A stretch of 64,000 nt of DNA from Campylobacter anatolicus (GCF_018145655.1 NZ_JAGSSY010000004.1:1-64000), one strand, 5' to 3'; counted from the stretch's first letter, positions 28,418 to 37,452 are shown. The notes: generated by a model not told the origin, from the letters alone. Program-made: numbers and translations.

Positions 28418-28635
28418 TATTAACTTTCTAATTTAAACCTAGTGATTATAACGAATAATTCATTAAAAATTTAAATTTATCTCAGATTTTTAGTAAATAA
28501 AATTTAATATTTTAAAGAGCAAATTTTAATAGTTCTGATGTTTTTTATAGCTAGAATTTTTCTTTGGCTTAAACTAGAAAAAATGTTTAGTTATTGGATT
28601 TGATTTAGTAGGCATAGATATGCTAGTGCTTACAA

Positions 28636-28816
28636 TGGACTTGAAATTTTAGTAGCTCATACAAAGTTATGGGTCATTGTTGTAAATTTATGTGTCTTTA
28701 TATTTTTAGCATTTATCATCTTTGCTAGTAAAAATTTAGGTGAGATAATGAGAAAATCTCAAGATGGCGAATTAAGAGAAAATGGCGTAAATAAAATAGC
28801 CATTTTTAAAAGATAA
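28636..28816 (+). pseudogene. Fragment of a dsbI gene in inverted orientation to the intact copy
   Basis: 28636-28772 aligns to 34545-34681 on the other strand with 5 differences in 137 bases by my count. It encodes GLEILVAHTKLWVIVVNLCV... through IMRKSQDGE, the fourth membrane helix region of DsbI, then a different short ending (LRENGVNKIAIFKR) to TAA at 28814-28816. There is no start, no CXXC part and no similarity upstream of 28636, so it is not a functional gene by itself. Confidence 0.85.
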
Positions 28817-28904
28817 TAAAAATTTAAAGACAGAGTAGCCGCATTTTGCTTAAATCTCATATAATTTTATTGCAATAATACTCTTTAAACTAAAATGTTA
28901 AATA

Positions 28905-28929
28905 GCAAGGCCAGCAAAGCTAGTCTTGC
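28905..28929 (-). terminator. Hairpin at the end of the molybdoenzyme operon
   Basis: Minus-strand stem GCAAG-A-CTAGC / GCTGG-C-CTTGC with a TTT loop, followed by TATTTAACATTTT; 24 bases past the NrfD-like gene stop. One mismatch and one G-T pair. Confidence 0.5.
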
Positions 28930-28952
28930 AAATTTATTAAAAAAGGAGGGGC

Positions 28953-29840
28953 TTAAAAAATATAAAAGGCACCAAATACTATAAATACTCTTAGGCAGAA
29001 TCCACCCACTAAAACACCTACTTCGCTTAAAACACTGCCTTTTATCTCATCTGTTGCTACGCAGACACTACCGTTTGCACTAGCAACACAGCAACTACTA
29101 AATAAGCTCTTTGCTCCACTTGTAAGCGGTAAAACAAGCCCAAATAAGACAAATCCCACCCAAAAACAAAATGCAAGTGATCCCATAGCGATCTTGCTAA
29201 TACTTGCCATACCAGCAGCTTCATTGCCAACTAAGCCAAATAACATTATGATAGCGACTATCTCAAATAGCACAAGATAAGTGTGAAATTTATGGCTTTT
29301 ATGTGTCAAAGTTTTACCACTATTTAAAAGAGAGATAGCATTTGCACTAAAGCCTGTTGAAATCGCTGAAATAGTAAATAATATCGGTAGCCAGATACTA
29401 TTCCAAAGCGGAATCGCCTTAACCACGTATAGCAAAAGTCCGGTATACCCCATCACGCCAATAGCTAAAAGTGAGCCGATCGTAAGCATAACATCGCAGA
29501 GTTTATTATCTTTTTTAACTTGCAAAAATACAAGCAGACTAACGATTATGAAAAACGTCAACAGATACGTACCTATACTCATCATAGAGGTAGGACGAGT
29601 ATAAAGTTGTATAAGTTTAACAGGACTAATCATAGCACTTGGTGCTAGATCAAATAGCAAAAGCACAGTGCCTATGATGACCGCAACTGGTGCTAAGACA
29701 AAGCCAAATTTATAAAATTGATCGCTCATCTTGCCAAAAAATCCCTTATAAGCCAGAGTTGCACATAAAAACGCTCCAGCACCTAGACCACCTAAAAATA
29801 GATATATGGCGATAAGCCATCCCCAAGTTGTTTGCTCCAT
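28953..29840 (-). CDS. NrfD/PsrC-like membrane anchor of a molybdoenzyme
   Basis: 295 residues with about eight membrane helices. The N-terminus WGWLIAIYLFLGGLGAGAFLCATL is the standard NrfD/PsrC motif. Takes electrons from (or gives them to) the quinone pool for the FeS subunit. The loop before the last helix contains a CC pair and a third Cys (SSCCVASANGSVC), not usual for the family. Last gene of the dba-dsbI-molybdoenzyme operon, 11 bases after the chaperone gene. Confidence 0.9.
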   Translation of the reverse strand: MEQTTWGWLIAIYLFLGGLGAGAFLCATLAYKGFFGKMSDQFYKFGFVLAPVAVIIGTVLLLFDLAPSAMISPVKLIQLYTRPTSMMSIGTYLLTFFIIVSLLVFLQVKKDNKLCDVMLTIGSLLAIGVMGYTGLLLYVVKAIPLWNSIWLPILFTISAISTGFSANAISLLNSGKTLTHKSHKFHTYLVLFEIVAIIMLFGLVGNEAAGMASISKIAMGSLAFCFWVGFVLFGLVLPLTSGAKSLFSSCCVASANGSVCVATDEIKGSVLSEVGVLVGGFCLRVFIVFGAFYIF

Positions 29841-29851
29841 TTTTATATCCT

Positions 29852-30505
29852 TTAAATTTTTTCTATAGAGGTTACACTCTTTAAATTTATAATCTCATTT
29901 TGCAAGTATAAATTTAAAAACTCTCCAAAAGCTAACCAGATTTTAAGCTTTGCTGCGTTATTTACGCAGTTTGCAAACTCACTAAACCACATCTTGGCGT
30001 GAGTGTTTATAAACTCTGCCTTTACCCTAGCAAATTCCAAAGCTCGATCGCCTAAATCAACCTCAAAACTTTTTAAAGCTTTAAAGCTTAAAAAATAAAG
30101 ACATTGTAGCTCAAATCCTATAAAATCATCAGGAAATTTATCAAATTTTTCCTCTTGCACTTTTAGTCCAATGCTATCATAAAATCCCCTAACTTGCATA
30201 GTTTTTTCACCAAAAATAGTCTTATAATCAAAATATGCACTCTCATAAGGCACAGCCTTTGGGCGACGAGGTCCAACAAAAAGAGCATTAAACTCATATC
30301 TAGCTTCATCTAAAGCATCATTGTCATCTTTTAGCTTTAAAAGCTCTGTTATAAATTTATGTTCTTTAAATTTATAACTTAAATTTGATGCAATAGCCAA
30401 AAACTCATCTAAATTTTCACTTTTAAGCTCTTGTAAAAATAGCCGTCTTAATAGATCTTCAACATATATGCTACGGCTTAAATTTTGCCTTAAATTTGAC
30501 TGCAT
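29852..30505 (-). CDS. TorD/DmsD-like molybdoenzyme chaperone
   Basis: 217 residues, all-alpha, no signal. VGPRRPKAVPYESAYF and the FIGFELQCLYFLSFKALKS segment match the TorD family. Such chaperones bind the Tat signal of the catalytic subunit and assist cofactor insertion. Position between the FeS and anchor genes supports this. Confidence 0.85.
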   Translation of the reverse strand: MQSNLRQNLSRSIYVEDLLRRLFLQELKSENLDEFLAIASNLSYKFKEHKFITELLKLKDDNDALDEARYEFNALFVGPRRPKAVPYESAYFDYKTIFGEKTMQVRGFYDSIGLKVQEEKFDKFPDDFIGFELQCLYFLSFKALKSFEVDLGDRALEFARVKAEFINTHAKMWFSEFANCVNNAAKLKIWLAFGEFLNLYLQNEIINLKSVTSIEKI

Positions 30506-30515
30506 ATCTTAGCCT

Positions 30516-31067
30516 TTAGTGTATAAACTCATTGCGTTTCATACGTGGATAGAAGCGAATATTTGGCTTTGTAAAAAAGTGTTTAAATCCAACCATCTCT
30601 TTTTGCATACCAGCACTATCGCTCACATCACTATCAACTAGTTTAAGCACTCCGCACGGACATCCTGCTACACACGCTGGTTCTTCACCACGCTCAATCT
30701 TTTCGGCACAGAGATTACACTTTTGTGCTTTACCATCAAAACCTTTAGTGATAGAGCCATACGGACATGCAAGCAGACAGTATCCACAACCGATACATTT
30801 ATTGTGAAGTGGCTGGACGATGCCATTTTCAAGCTTTTCGTAAGCTCCAACCGGGCAGACGTCCATACAGGCTGGGTTATCGCAGTGATGACAAGAGTGA
30901 GTGATAAACATCTCTTTTTCTATGCCATCTTCGTGGATAAGCATCATATCGACGTGTCGCCAGTTGATATCTGGATGTTGGTTATGATAAACTTGACAAG
31001 ACACCTCACACGCCTTGCAACCTATGCAAAAATTTTCATCAAATAAAAATCCAAGTTTTCGTTTCAT
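30516..31067 (-). CDS. Ferredoxin-type electron-transfer subunit (DmsB/PsrB-like)
   Basis: 183 residues from the ATG at 31065-31067 (MKRKLGFLFDE), with GGGAG upstream; the frame is open to 31112. Four cysteine clusters for four [4Fe-4S] centres: CIGCKACEVSC, CHHCDNPACMDVCPVGA, CIGCGYCLLACPYG and CNLCAEKIERGEEPACVAGCP. Passes electrons between the NrfD-like anchor and the molybdopterin subunit. Starts 2 bases after the catalytic subunit stop. Confidence 0.93.
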   Translation of the reverse strand: MKRKLGFLFDENFCIGCKACEVSCQVYHNQHPDINWRHVDMMLIHEDGIEKEMFITHSCHHCDNPACMDVCPVGAYEKLENGIVQPLHNKCIGCGYCLLACPYGSITKGFDGKAQKCNLCAEKIERGEEPACVAGCPCGVLKLVDSDVSDSAGMQKEMVGFKHFFTKPNIRFYPRMKRNEFIH

Positions 31068-31069
31068 TG

Positions 31070-33358
31070 TTATGCTCCCATCTCTTGTTTGGCTGCTTTT
31101 TTGACTTCGCAAAAACTAGCCGTATATGTTGAGCCATTGCCAAGATCGCTCACGCCATCACTACAAAGGATATTTGCACCGGTGCGAGATTTAGTCACTT
31201 TTACCCAGATGTTATTCCACGCGTAGCAAATCCCAGGCTTCATCTGAGATGTCTGCACTGCTGTAAATACCGCTGTACCTTTCTCATTTGTCGCCTCAAC
31301 AGTATCTCCATCTTTGATACCACGAGCGTCCATATCTTCTTTAGTCATAAATAGCTCAGCATTGCCTTTAACTATAACACGTTTTAGTATGTAAGGCATA
31401 TTACCCCAATTTGAATTATCTTGTAGCTGCGTACCCGGTGTCATAAAGTAAAGTGGGTATTTTTTGATATACTCTTTACCAAATTTTTCATTATAATAAT
31501 CCCAGTCATCATTAAGGTCAATAACTGGATGATAACCAGCCTCTTTAAAGGTCTTTGAGTATAGCTCAGCCTTACCACTTTCAGTGCCAAATACTAACTT
31601 ATCTTTTGGTGCATAAGGATAGTATGGGAACTGTTCCTTCATCGTCTCTGGTGTCCTAAATGGCTTGATCCAGCCGATAGTCTTTAGCTTTTCATATGTG
31701 ATATTTTGCTTTTTGGCAAATTCCGTATCAAGGAAGCGTCTGCAAACAGTTTCGCTATCCCAATCAAAGCACTCTTCTGTATACCCCATAGCCTTTGCAA
31801 GAGCGTTAAAAAACTCTAAATTTGTCTTAGCCTCGCCAAGTGGCTTCACGCTTTGTGCGTTGTAGCATACATAGCCAGAAATTTGATCATTTTGTATATC
31901 TTCGCTCTCCATAAATGTAACACCTGGAAGCACATAATCAGCATAATCACAAGTATCAATATCGTAAGGGTCAATAACAACTAAAAAGAAATCATCATCC
32001 ATTATTCGTTTTTTAATTAAATTCGTATTTGGTGCCGTCACCATTAAATTTGAATTATAATGTATACAGGCTTTTATAGGAGTTGGTACTGGTTTGTCAA
32101 GATATGTCGCACCTTGCTTTTGTATACCTTTACCAAATTCTACATAGCTTATTTGTTGGCGTTTTATCTTATTACCATTTTCATCTTTGGGCGATAGATC
32201 TGGCATACAGTTATCAAAGTTAAAGCAACCTTTTACATGCACGTAAGCCCAAAAAAGCCCACCACCAAGCTTAGTAAGTGAGCCAACTAACACAGGTAAA
32301 AATGTAACCGCACGAACTAGCCTTGCACCGTTAAAGTGTCTTTGTCCGCCATCACCATGCATGATGGCTGGAGCTTTTGCGTGAGCGTATTCTCTAGCAA
32401 ATACTTTTATTTGATCCACGCTTGCACCGCACATATGTGCTAACTCTCCATAAGTATAAAGCGAGCATTCTTTTACCAGCTCATCAAAGCCCATTGTATA
32501 TTTTTCTACAAATTCATGGTCATAAAGATCCTCTTCTATAAGCACTTTACAAACCGCTAGACAAAATGCTGGATCACTTGAAGGTTTTAGCTGGATAAAC
32601 ATATCAGCTTGATTTGCTAGTGGGACGCGAATAGTATTTATAACGATTATCTTACCACCTCTTTTTTTAACGCGATGTGCAAAGCGGACCCAATGAACGG
32701 CAGTATAGGATTCGTTTGATCCCCAACTTATATACATATCACTCTCATCAACTTCAAGTGCATCTTTTGAAAAGTCAGTGCCGATAACGCTTGGTGTGCC
32801 AGCATAGCGTGGCCAATCGCAAGGGTTTCTAACAAGTCTTGTCGCACCATATTTCTCTAAAAAATTTCCAGGAGCGATAGTCTTTGAGATATGCCCTTCG
32901 TTACCAGAATAGACAAACTCAGTCAGTGCTTCACCACCAAATTTTTCCTTTATATCAGTAAGTCTAGCTGCAATCTCTTTAAGTGCTTGATCCCAGCTTA
33001 TTCTCTCCCATTTTCCCTCGCCTTTTTTACCAACTCGCTTCATCGGATACATTATGCGATCAGCGTTATATAAGTGCATAGCGTATGTATGGCCTTTAAC
33101 ACAGGCCGTGCCTTGTGTGAGTGGATGAGCCGGATCTCCGGTGATGCCGACCATCTTACCATCAACTACTTCTGCTATAAGTGCACATGCATCTCGACAA
33201 TTTCTAGGACAGGTTAGATGATGATAGGTAGCGTTTGAGTTTTTATATGATTTTGGGTTAAAATCAACTTCAAACTGCTCCATACCAAAAAGTGATGGTG
33301 TGGTGCTAGCAACCGCTAAACCTGCACCAGCACCCTTTAAAAACGAACGTCTTTGCAT
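31070..33358 (-). CDS. Molybdopterin oxidoreductase catalytic subunit, DMSO-reductase family
   Basis: 762 residues from ATG 33356-33358 (MQRRSFLKG), AAAGGAG upstream. Twin-arginine signal RRSFLKGAGAGLAVA indicates Tat export to the periplasm. FeS cluster motif CPRNCRDAC...CVKG, then the MopB core (YVLPGVTFMESEDI, LYFMTPGTQLQDNSNWG, GDTVEATNEKGTAVF). I cannot identify the molybdenum ligand or the substrate with confidence; sulfur compounds, N- or S-oxides are candidates. There is no in-frame TGA, so no selenocysteine. It is followed by the FeS, TorD-like and NrfD-like genes and preceded by a thiol-oxidation module. Confidence 0.93.
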   Translation of the reverse strand: MQRRSFLKGAGAGLAVASTTPSLFGMEQFEVDFNPKSYKNSNATYHHLTCPRNCRDACALIAEVVDGKMVGITGDPAHPLTQGTACVKGHTYAMHLYNADRIMYPMKRVGKKGEGKWERISWDQALKEIAARLTDIKEKFGGEALTEFVYSGNEGHISKTIAPGNFLEKYGATRLVRNPCDWPRYAGTPSVIGTDFSKDALEVDESDMYISWGSNESYTAVHWVRFAHRVKKRGGKIIVINTIRVPLANQADMFIQLKPSSDPAFCLAVCKVLIEEDLYDHEFVEKYTMGFDELVKECSLYTYGELAHMCGASVDQIKVFAREYAHAKAPAIMHGDGGQRHFNGARLVRAVTFLPVLVGSLTKLGGGLFWAYVHVKGCFNFDNCMPDLSPKDENGNKIKRQQISYVEFGKGIQKQGATYLDKPVPTPIKACIHYNSNLMVTAPNTNLIKKRIMDDDFFLVVIDPYDIDTCDYADYVLPGVTFMESEDIQNDQISGYVCYNAQSVKPLGEAKTNLEFFNALAKAMGYTEECFDWDSETVCRRFLDTEFAKKQNITYEKLKTIGWIKPFRTPETMKEQFPYYPYAPKDKLVFGTESGKAELYSKTFKEAGYHPVIDLNDDWDYYNEKFGKEYIKKYPLYFMTPGTQLQDNSNWGNMPYILKRVIVKGNAELFMTKEDMDARGIKDGDTVEATNEKGTAVFTAVQTSQMKPGICYAWNNIWVKVTKSRTGANILCSDGVSDLGNGSTYTASFCEVKKAAKQEMGA

Positions 33359-33392
33359 TTCTTCTCCTTTCAAATTTGCCTTTATTTGTAAG

Positions 33393-34292
33393 CTATTTTG
33401 AAAATATACTTACTCTATTTTCTTTACCCTCACGTGAAAAGATATAAAATTTGCCATCTTTTACACTAATCGCCCTAGAATCGCTTAAGCCGCTAAAACT
33501 ATATGCATTTACTATCTGCTTTTCTTTTAAATTTAGCTCTAAAATCGTTGAGAAATTTTTACTAAGTAAATACGCTACATCGCCTTGCAAATCAATGCCA
33601 GTTATGTAATATCCGCTTAGATCCTTGCCATCTTTTAACTTTAAATTTGCATTAATACTTGGGATATATTCTTCAAGCACCATCTTATCATCACCATCAA
33701 ACACGCCGATACTCCAACTAGGACGCACATCATTTGGCACGGAGGCGATTATAAATTTATTACTCATTGCGTCATAGTCAAAGTCTAAGATGTATTGCTG
33801 TTTTGCACGTATAGTAAAAAAGCGATTTTTGTTACCAAAGTCGTTTAAGCGGAATTTATCCCAACCAGCTAAGAGATGTCTCCACTGGCTATTTTGCTCA
33901 TCTTTATCTATAATATCTACCGGCTCATAAGATACAAATGTCTTGTTAAAACTTATCATCGCAACTTCATTTTTATACCATGTTGCACCTACGCTAGCTT
34001 CCATTTCCATAATAAAATGTCTATCGTGCTTACCATATCTTAGTGGATTAAAGCTCTCATCAGTTACGTAAAATTCATTGTCTTTTGAGACAAGCACAAA
34101 CTGCTTTTTATCCGCATCATAGTCTGCTCCCGTTATGGCATTTGCGTTTTCTAGCTTTAAAGTGATACTATTTTCTGCTTTTAGTGGAGTTAAGCCCTCT
34201 ATCGCTCCAGCGTTGCTATTTAGATCAAACTCAAAGGCCATCGATAACCCTGCCACACACATTAAGCATATTAAACTTTTTAAATTTTTCAT
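33393..34292 (-). CDS. Exported beta-propeller-like protein (separate C-terminal domain of DsbI?)
   Basis: 299 residues with a clear signal peptide (MKNLKSLICLMCVAGLSMA). The mature chain shows repeated beta-rich units such as FVLVSKDNEFYVTDESFNPL, YLLSKNFSTILELNLKEK and DGKFYIFSREGK, in the manner of a beta-propeller. From memory, DsbI of C. jejuni and H. pylori carries a C-terminal periplasmic propeller; here dsbI stops earlier and this gene follows 10 bases later with its own AAAGGAT and signal. So it is probably that domain as a free periplasmic protein. Confidence 0.6.
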   Translation of the reverse strand: MKNLKSLICLMCVAGLSMAFEFDLNSNAGAIEGLTPLKAENSITLKLENANAITGADYDADKKQFVLVSKDNEFYVTDESFNPLRYGKHDRHFIMEMEASVGATWYKNEVAMISFNKTFVSYEPVDIIDKDEQNSQWRHLLAGWDKFRLNDFGNKNRFFTIRAKQQYILDFDYDAMSNKFIIASVPNDVRPSWSIGVFDGDDKMVLEEYIPSINANLKLKDGKDLSGYYITGIDLQGDVAYLLSKNFSTILELNLKEKQIVNAYSFSGLSDSRAISVKDGKFYIFSREGKENRVSIFSK

Positions 34293-34302
34293 CTTTTATC
34301 CT

Positions 34303-35088
34303 TTAATTTGGTAGGTCTGGAAGCTCTGGATTCCAATCAAACCTAAAATCAAGATCGCTTTGCCAATGATCCATCTCCCAAAACCATTTGCTTATATCAA
34401 AGCTCATCCTTGGTGGAGTGCTTGAGCCAAGATATGGTGGCACACCTGATGTGATGAAAGCCTGAAGGCAGTTTGCACCGACTATTACGATAAATGTAAG
34501 CGTTGCTAGTTTGCCAAGTGGCAAGTAGTGTATAAATTTACCATATTCACCATCTTGAGATTTTCTCATTATCTCGCCTAAATTTTTACTAGCAAAGATG
34601 ATAAATGCTAAAAATATAAAGACACATAAATTTACAACAATAACCCATAACTGTGTATGAGCTCCTAAAATTTCAAGTCCAAAGCCCTGTTTTATATCAA
34701 GATATCCGCCAAATATGCCATCAATGCTATAATGTATAAAGCCATTAAACAACCCCCAACATGCCATCAAAATAAGTGCAGCAAGGTAGCTTGGCTTTAC
34801 GCCATAACGAACGATGAAAAGTGCGATCAAAGCGATAGCTATCATCGTGATACGCTCCGCCCAGCACATAACACAAGGACTATCACCCATACCAAAACCA
34901 AGCACGATACAAGCTATACCGACTGGAAGTGCGATAAGGATTAGTGCAGCTAATGACATAAGGTTAAAAAATATCTTCTCTTCTTCTTTTATCATACTGC
35001 CATTTTTATAGCATTCTGATTGGCGTGAGTTACAATTTCCTTTTAAATTTTGTGCCATATTAACACCAAATGTTTCTTGCTCTTGCAT
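34303..35088 (-). CDS. dsbI: DsbI, DsbB-like thiol oxidoreductase
   Basis: 261 residues. A polar N-terminus, then about five membrane helices. The CVMC redox pair (Cys72/Cys75, in DSPCVMCWAERI) lies in the first loop region, like DsbB. I see no second Cys pair in the later loop as in E. coli DsbB; other Cys residues are in the N-terminus and in helices. It hands electrons from a periplasmic thiol oxidase to quinone. ATG 35086-35088 with AGGAGG upstream, 10 bases after dba. The segment 34545-34681 is repeated at 28636-28772. Confidence 0.88.
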   Translation of the reverse strand: MQEQETFGVNMAQNLKGNCNSRQSECYKNGSMIKEEEKIFFNLMSLAALILIALPVGIACIVLGFGMGDSPCVMCWAERITMIAIALIALFIVRYGVKPSYLAALILMACWGLFNGFIHYSIDGIFGGYLDIKQGFGLEILGAHTQLWVIVVNLCVFIFLAFIIFASKNLGEIMRKSQDGEYGKFIHYLPLGKLATLTFIVIVGANCLQAFITSGVPPYLGSSTPPRMSFDISKWFWEMDHWQSDLDFRFDWNPELPDLPN

Positions 35089-35098
35089 CTAATGCCTC

Positions 35099-35266
35099 CT
35101 AAAAGTTACCGATAGGCACTACGACCCATAAATTTATATAAAACTCAAGTGCGACGAGTATAGAGCATCCAAGTATCGCTAAACATGTTGCCAAACCCTT
35201 ATTTTCTGGTTTAAAATAGAGCAAAAGGGATACTACTAGAAAAAGCGACAATTCAAGAAATTCCAT
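35099..35266 (-). CDS. dba: Dba, small DsbI-associated membrane protein
   Basis: 55 residues, one to two membrane segments (MEFLELSLFLVVSLLLYF... and CLAILGCSILVALEFYI). Strong AAAAGGAG upstream of ATG 35264-35266. In C. jejuni the dba-dsbI pair is co-transcribed and dba translation affects DsbI synthesis (from memory). First gene of the seven-gene operon. Confidence 0.85.
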   Translation of the reverse strand: MEFLELSLFLVVSLLLYFKPENKGLATCLAILGCSILVALEFYINLWVVVPIGNF

Positions 35267-35985
35267 TTCTAACTCCTTTTTAAAATAATTTAATTATTTT
35301 ATTTAAGAAATAATATTATTTTAATTATTAAATTTTTCTGAAATTTATATATTTTTTTTGAAAAAATACATTTTTTTTAAAATTTATATAAAATTATATA
35401 TTAATTAATAAAAAAATACTATATTTTAAACATATTTTTATGAATATAATTAAAATTACTTTACTAAGTGTTATTAAGTTATTTTAGTGATTTTTGACTA
35501 ATTATAGATAAAATTTATCCTATTTGTAAAAAATATTAAGTAATAAAATAAATTTATTTTATACCTATTGATAACTTTATAAAAATCTCAAACTTAGATA
35601 AATAGCTAAAAAAATAACCAATAGCAAATTAACACGCTATCGCTCTTAATTTACTAGAGCATATAAAGGATACTTCTAAGTAAGTGAGTAAGAGATTAAA
35701 TGCTATAAAACCGACAAAATAAATGAAGTCTAGCTTGTAAAAACGCCAATAAGTAAAAATTATACGAAAAACAAAAAATTTAAAAAACTCACATATATGA
35801 AATTTATACCCTATGCTACACAAAAGACAACTAATAATAGGGCTCACAAACCCTCCTTGTGGTGTAGCTTGTGTGCCGTGTAGGTGTATATATTTTTTAT
35901 TATCATTTATAGTGTTTTGTGAGTTTGACGCATTTATTTTTGTAGTAATGTTTTGTGAGTTTATGACGATATCTACTTAGTAAGT
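35267..35985. other. AT-rich, gene-poor region upstream of dba
   Basis: Extremely AT-rich, containing the dba promoter region. A minus-strand frame at about 35629-35998 is open but starts without a good start or ribosome site and is not recognised. Two imperfect copies of TGTTTTGTGAGTTT occur at about 35911 and 35949. Probably decayed mobile DNA. Confidence 0.45.
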
Positions 35986-35989
35986 TGCA

Positions 35990-36709
35990 GTGCTGACATA
36001 TCTTTTATCTGTGTTTTATCCACTTCACTTAGATTTATATCCATCTCATACTTCACACATTAAACGGACAAGCTATGGTTAAAACCCAACTAATCCAGCC
36101 GTTATAACACGCACATCATCATCATAATTTTGATATTATTTATTAAATTTCTTATACCATTATTATCAAATATCACCGCATAACGCACTACTTTGGGACG
36201 TTTAAATATCGTATTTTGTCTATATCAAGGGCGATATTATGCTCTAATTTATCCGTGCTTACTGCATAACACAAAAGCGATGTTATAGAGCTTAAAGCAC
36301 TTATCTTACTCTCATCTAAAAGTGGTTTTATAACCTCTAAAATTTCTTGCTTTTTATATCTTGTTTGCTAAATTTTGGTAGAAAAAATCGCTCATAATAC
36401 CGCCTATGAGTAAAACCTGCTTAGCTCTCTTGCTCTTAAAATACTCTCAAAGCTTGTAAAAGATTGCTTTACTAATCGGCTCATCGCCACTTGCTAAAAT
36501 TTTCTGAAATTCAAGTCTTTTTTGTCTTGCCATTATGATTGGATATACTCCTAAACTTATACGTTTATATCTACCTGTGCTTTTACTCTTAAGCTCATAT
36601 ATAAATGTCCCACTTGGCATAATCTGCACGTAAAGATATTATCTCCATCACCTACCCTATAACATTTATCCTTTGGCTTTAAAGATTTGATTTTCGTATC
36701 GTTTAGCAT
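35990..36709 (-). pseudogene. Broken P4-type tyrosine integrase at tRNA-Val
   Basis: Starts at ATG 36707-36709 (MLNDTKIKSLKPKDKCYRVGDGDN, the DUF4102 arm-binding pattern), shifts frame near 36635, and resumes as IMPSGTFIYELKSKSTGRYKRISLGVYP. Further decayed pieces of the core-binding and catalytic regions follow down to about 35990 (e.g. VVRYAVIFDNNGIRNLINNI, then a frameshift to NYDDDVRVITAG). Several frameshifts and stops mean no active enzyme. It lies ~210 bases downstream of the tRNA-Val 3' end, in the same orientation. Confidence 0.75.
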
Positions 36710-36812
36710 TTTTACGGACACCTGTCTTTAAATTTATTAAATTTTTTATTAATTGTCCGTGATATTACCAGTTATTTTTGTTTATAACAATATTAAATTA
36801 TATTTAATAAAA

Positions 36813-36913
36813 TTGAATGATATTTAATAATTTTCACACACAAACAACGCATTCAAGGTATTTTTAACACTTTATTTTTGAATGATATTTAATAAAGTTG
36901 AATGATATTAATA
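36813..36913. repeat. Three direct repeats next to tRNA-Val
   Basis: TTGAATGATATTTAATAA at 36813-36830 and 36878-36895, and a slightly changed copy starting at 36898 (TTGAATGATATTAATA). They sit between the tRNA-Val 3' end and the integrase remnant, where arm-type integrase or excisionase sites are expected. Confidence 0.75.
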
Positions 36914-36918
36914 TTGTA

Positions 36919-36994
36919 TGGTGGCCACGAAAGGATTTGAACCTTCGACCACTACCATGTCAAGGTAGTGCTCTACCAACTGAGCTACGCGACC
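36919..36994 (-). tRNA. tRNA-Val(GAC)
   Basis: Acceptor GGTCGCG/CGTGGCC (with G-T pairs), encoded CCA, anticodon loop TTGACAT giving GAC. Confidence 0.95.
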
Positions 36995-37413
36995 ACTCAA
37001 AAAGATTAGTGATTATAGCTGATATTTCTTTTTTGTTTGCTTAAATCAAATGGATATTTTAACACGATCAAACATACTACTACAACAATCATTAAATTTA
37101 TTCAAAAGATATGTGCAGCCTTTATTAAGATAGCCAGAATGCTACTTTAAAATATGGAATATTTTCTTAAACAAAACTTATAAATTTAATAAAGTATATT
37201 TATATAAAATATCGATATTTTGGGCGTTTCAAACAAAGATTACACACTACATAAAATATATACTTATATAAAATTTTATTATTTATACTAAAATATATGA
37301 TTTAAATAAATATTAGTTTTTTCTAAAATTTTAAGACCATATATTACAAAATATACTTAATATCACGAAAATTAAATTTTTAAATTTCTCATATAATTCT
37401 CATATTATTGTAA
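36995..37413. other. AT-rich intergenic region
   Basis: About 420 bases upstream of the respiratory flavoprotein operon. Nothing gene-like seen; contains the promoter region only. Confidence 0.55.
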
Positions 37414-37419
37414 TATAAT
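37414..37419 (+). promoter_or_regulatory. -10 box of the flavoprotein-cytochrome operon
   Basis: TATAAT 33 bases upstream of the ATG at 37453, with AAAAGGAGAC before the ATG. Confidence 0.5.
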
Positions 37420-37452
37420 TACCGTAATCAATCATTTTTAAAAGGAGACTTT

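Noticed and set aside
31070-33358. Selenocysteine in the molybdopterin subunit
   Set aside because: No in-frame TGA, so no selenocysteine is encoded.
35629-35998. Minus-strand frame containing ATPQGGFVSP, which recalls the reverse-transcriptase motif TPQGG..SP of group II introns
   Set aside because: Nothing upstream or downstream resembles the other reverse-transcriptase blocks (no YxDD), the rest looks like a membrane segment, and no intron RNA domain was seen. Likely chance in decayed DNA.
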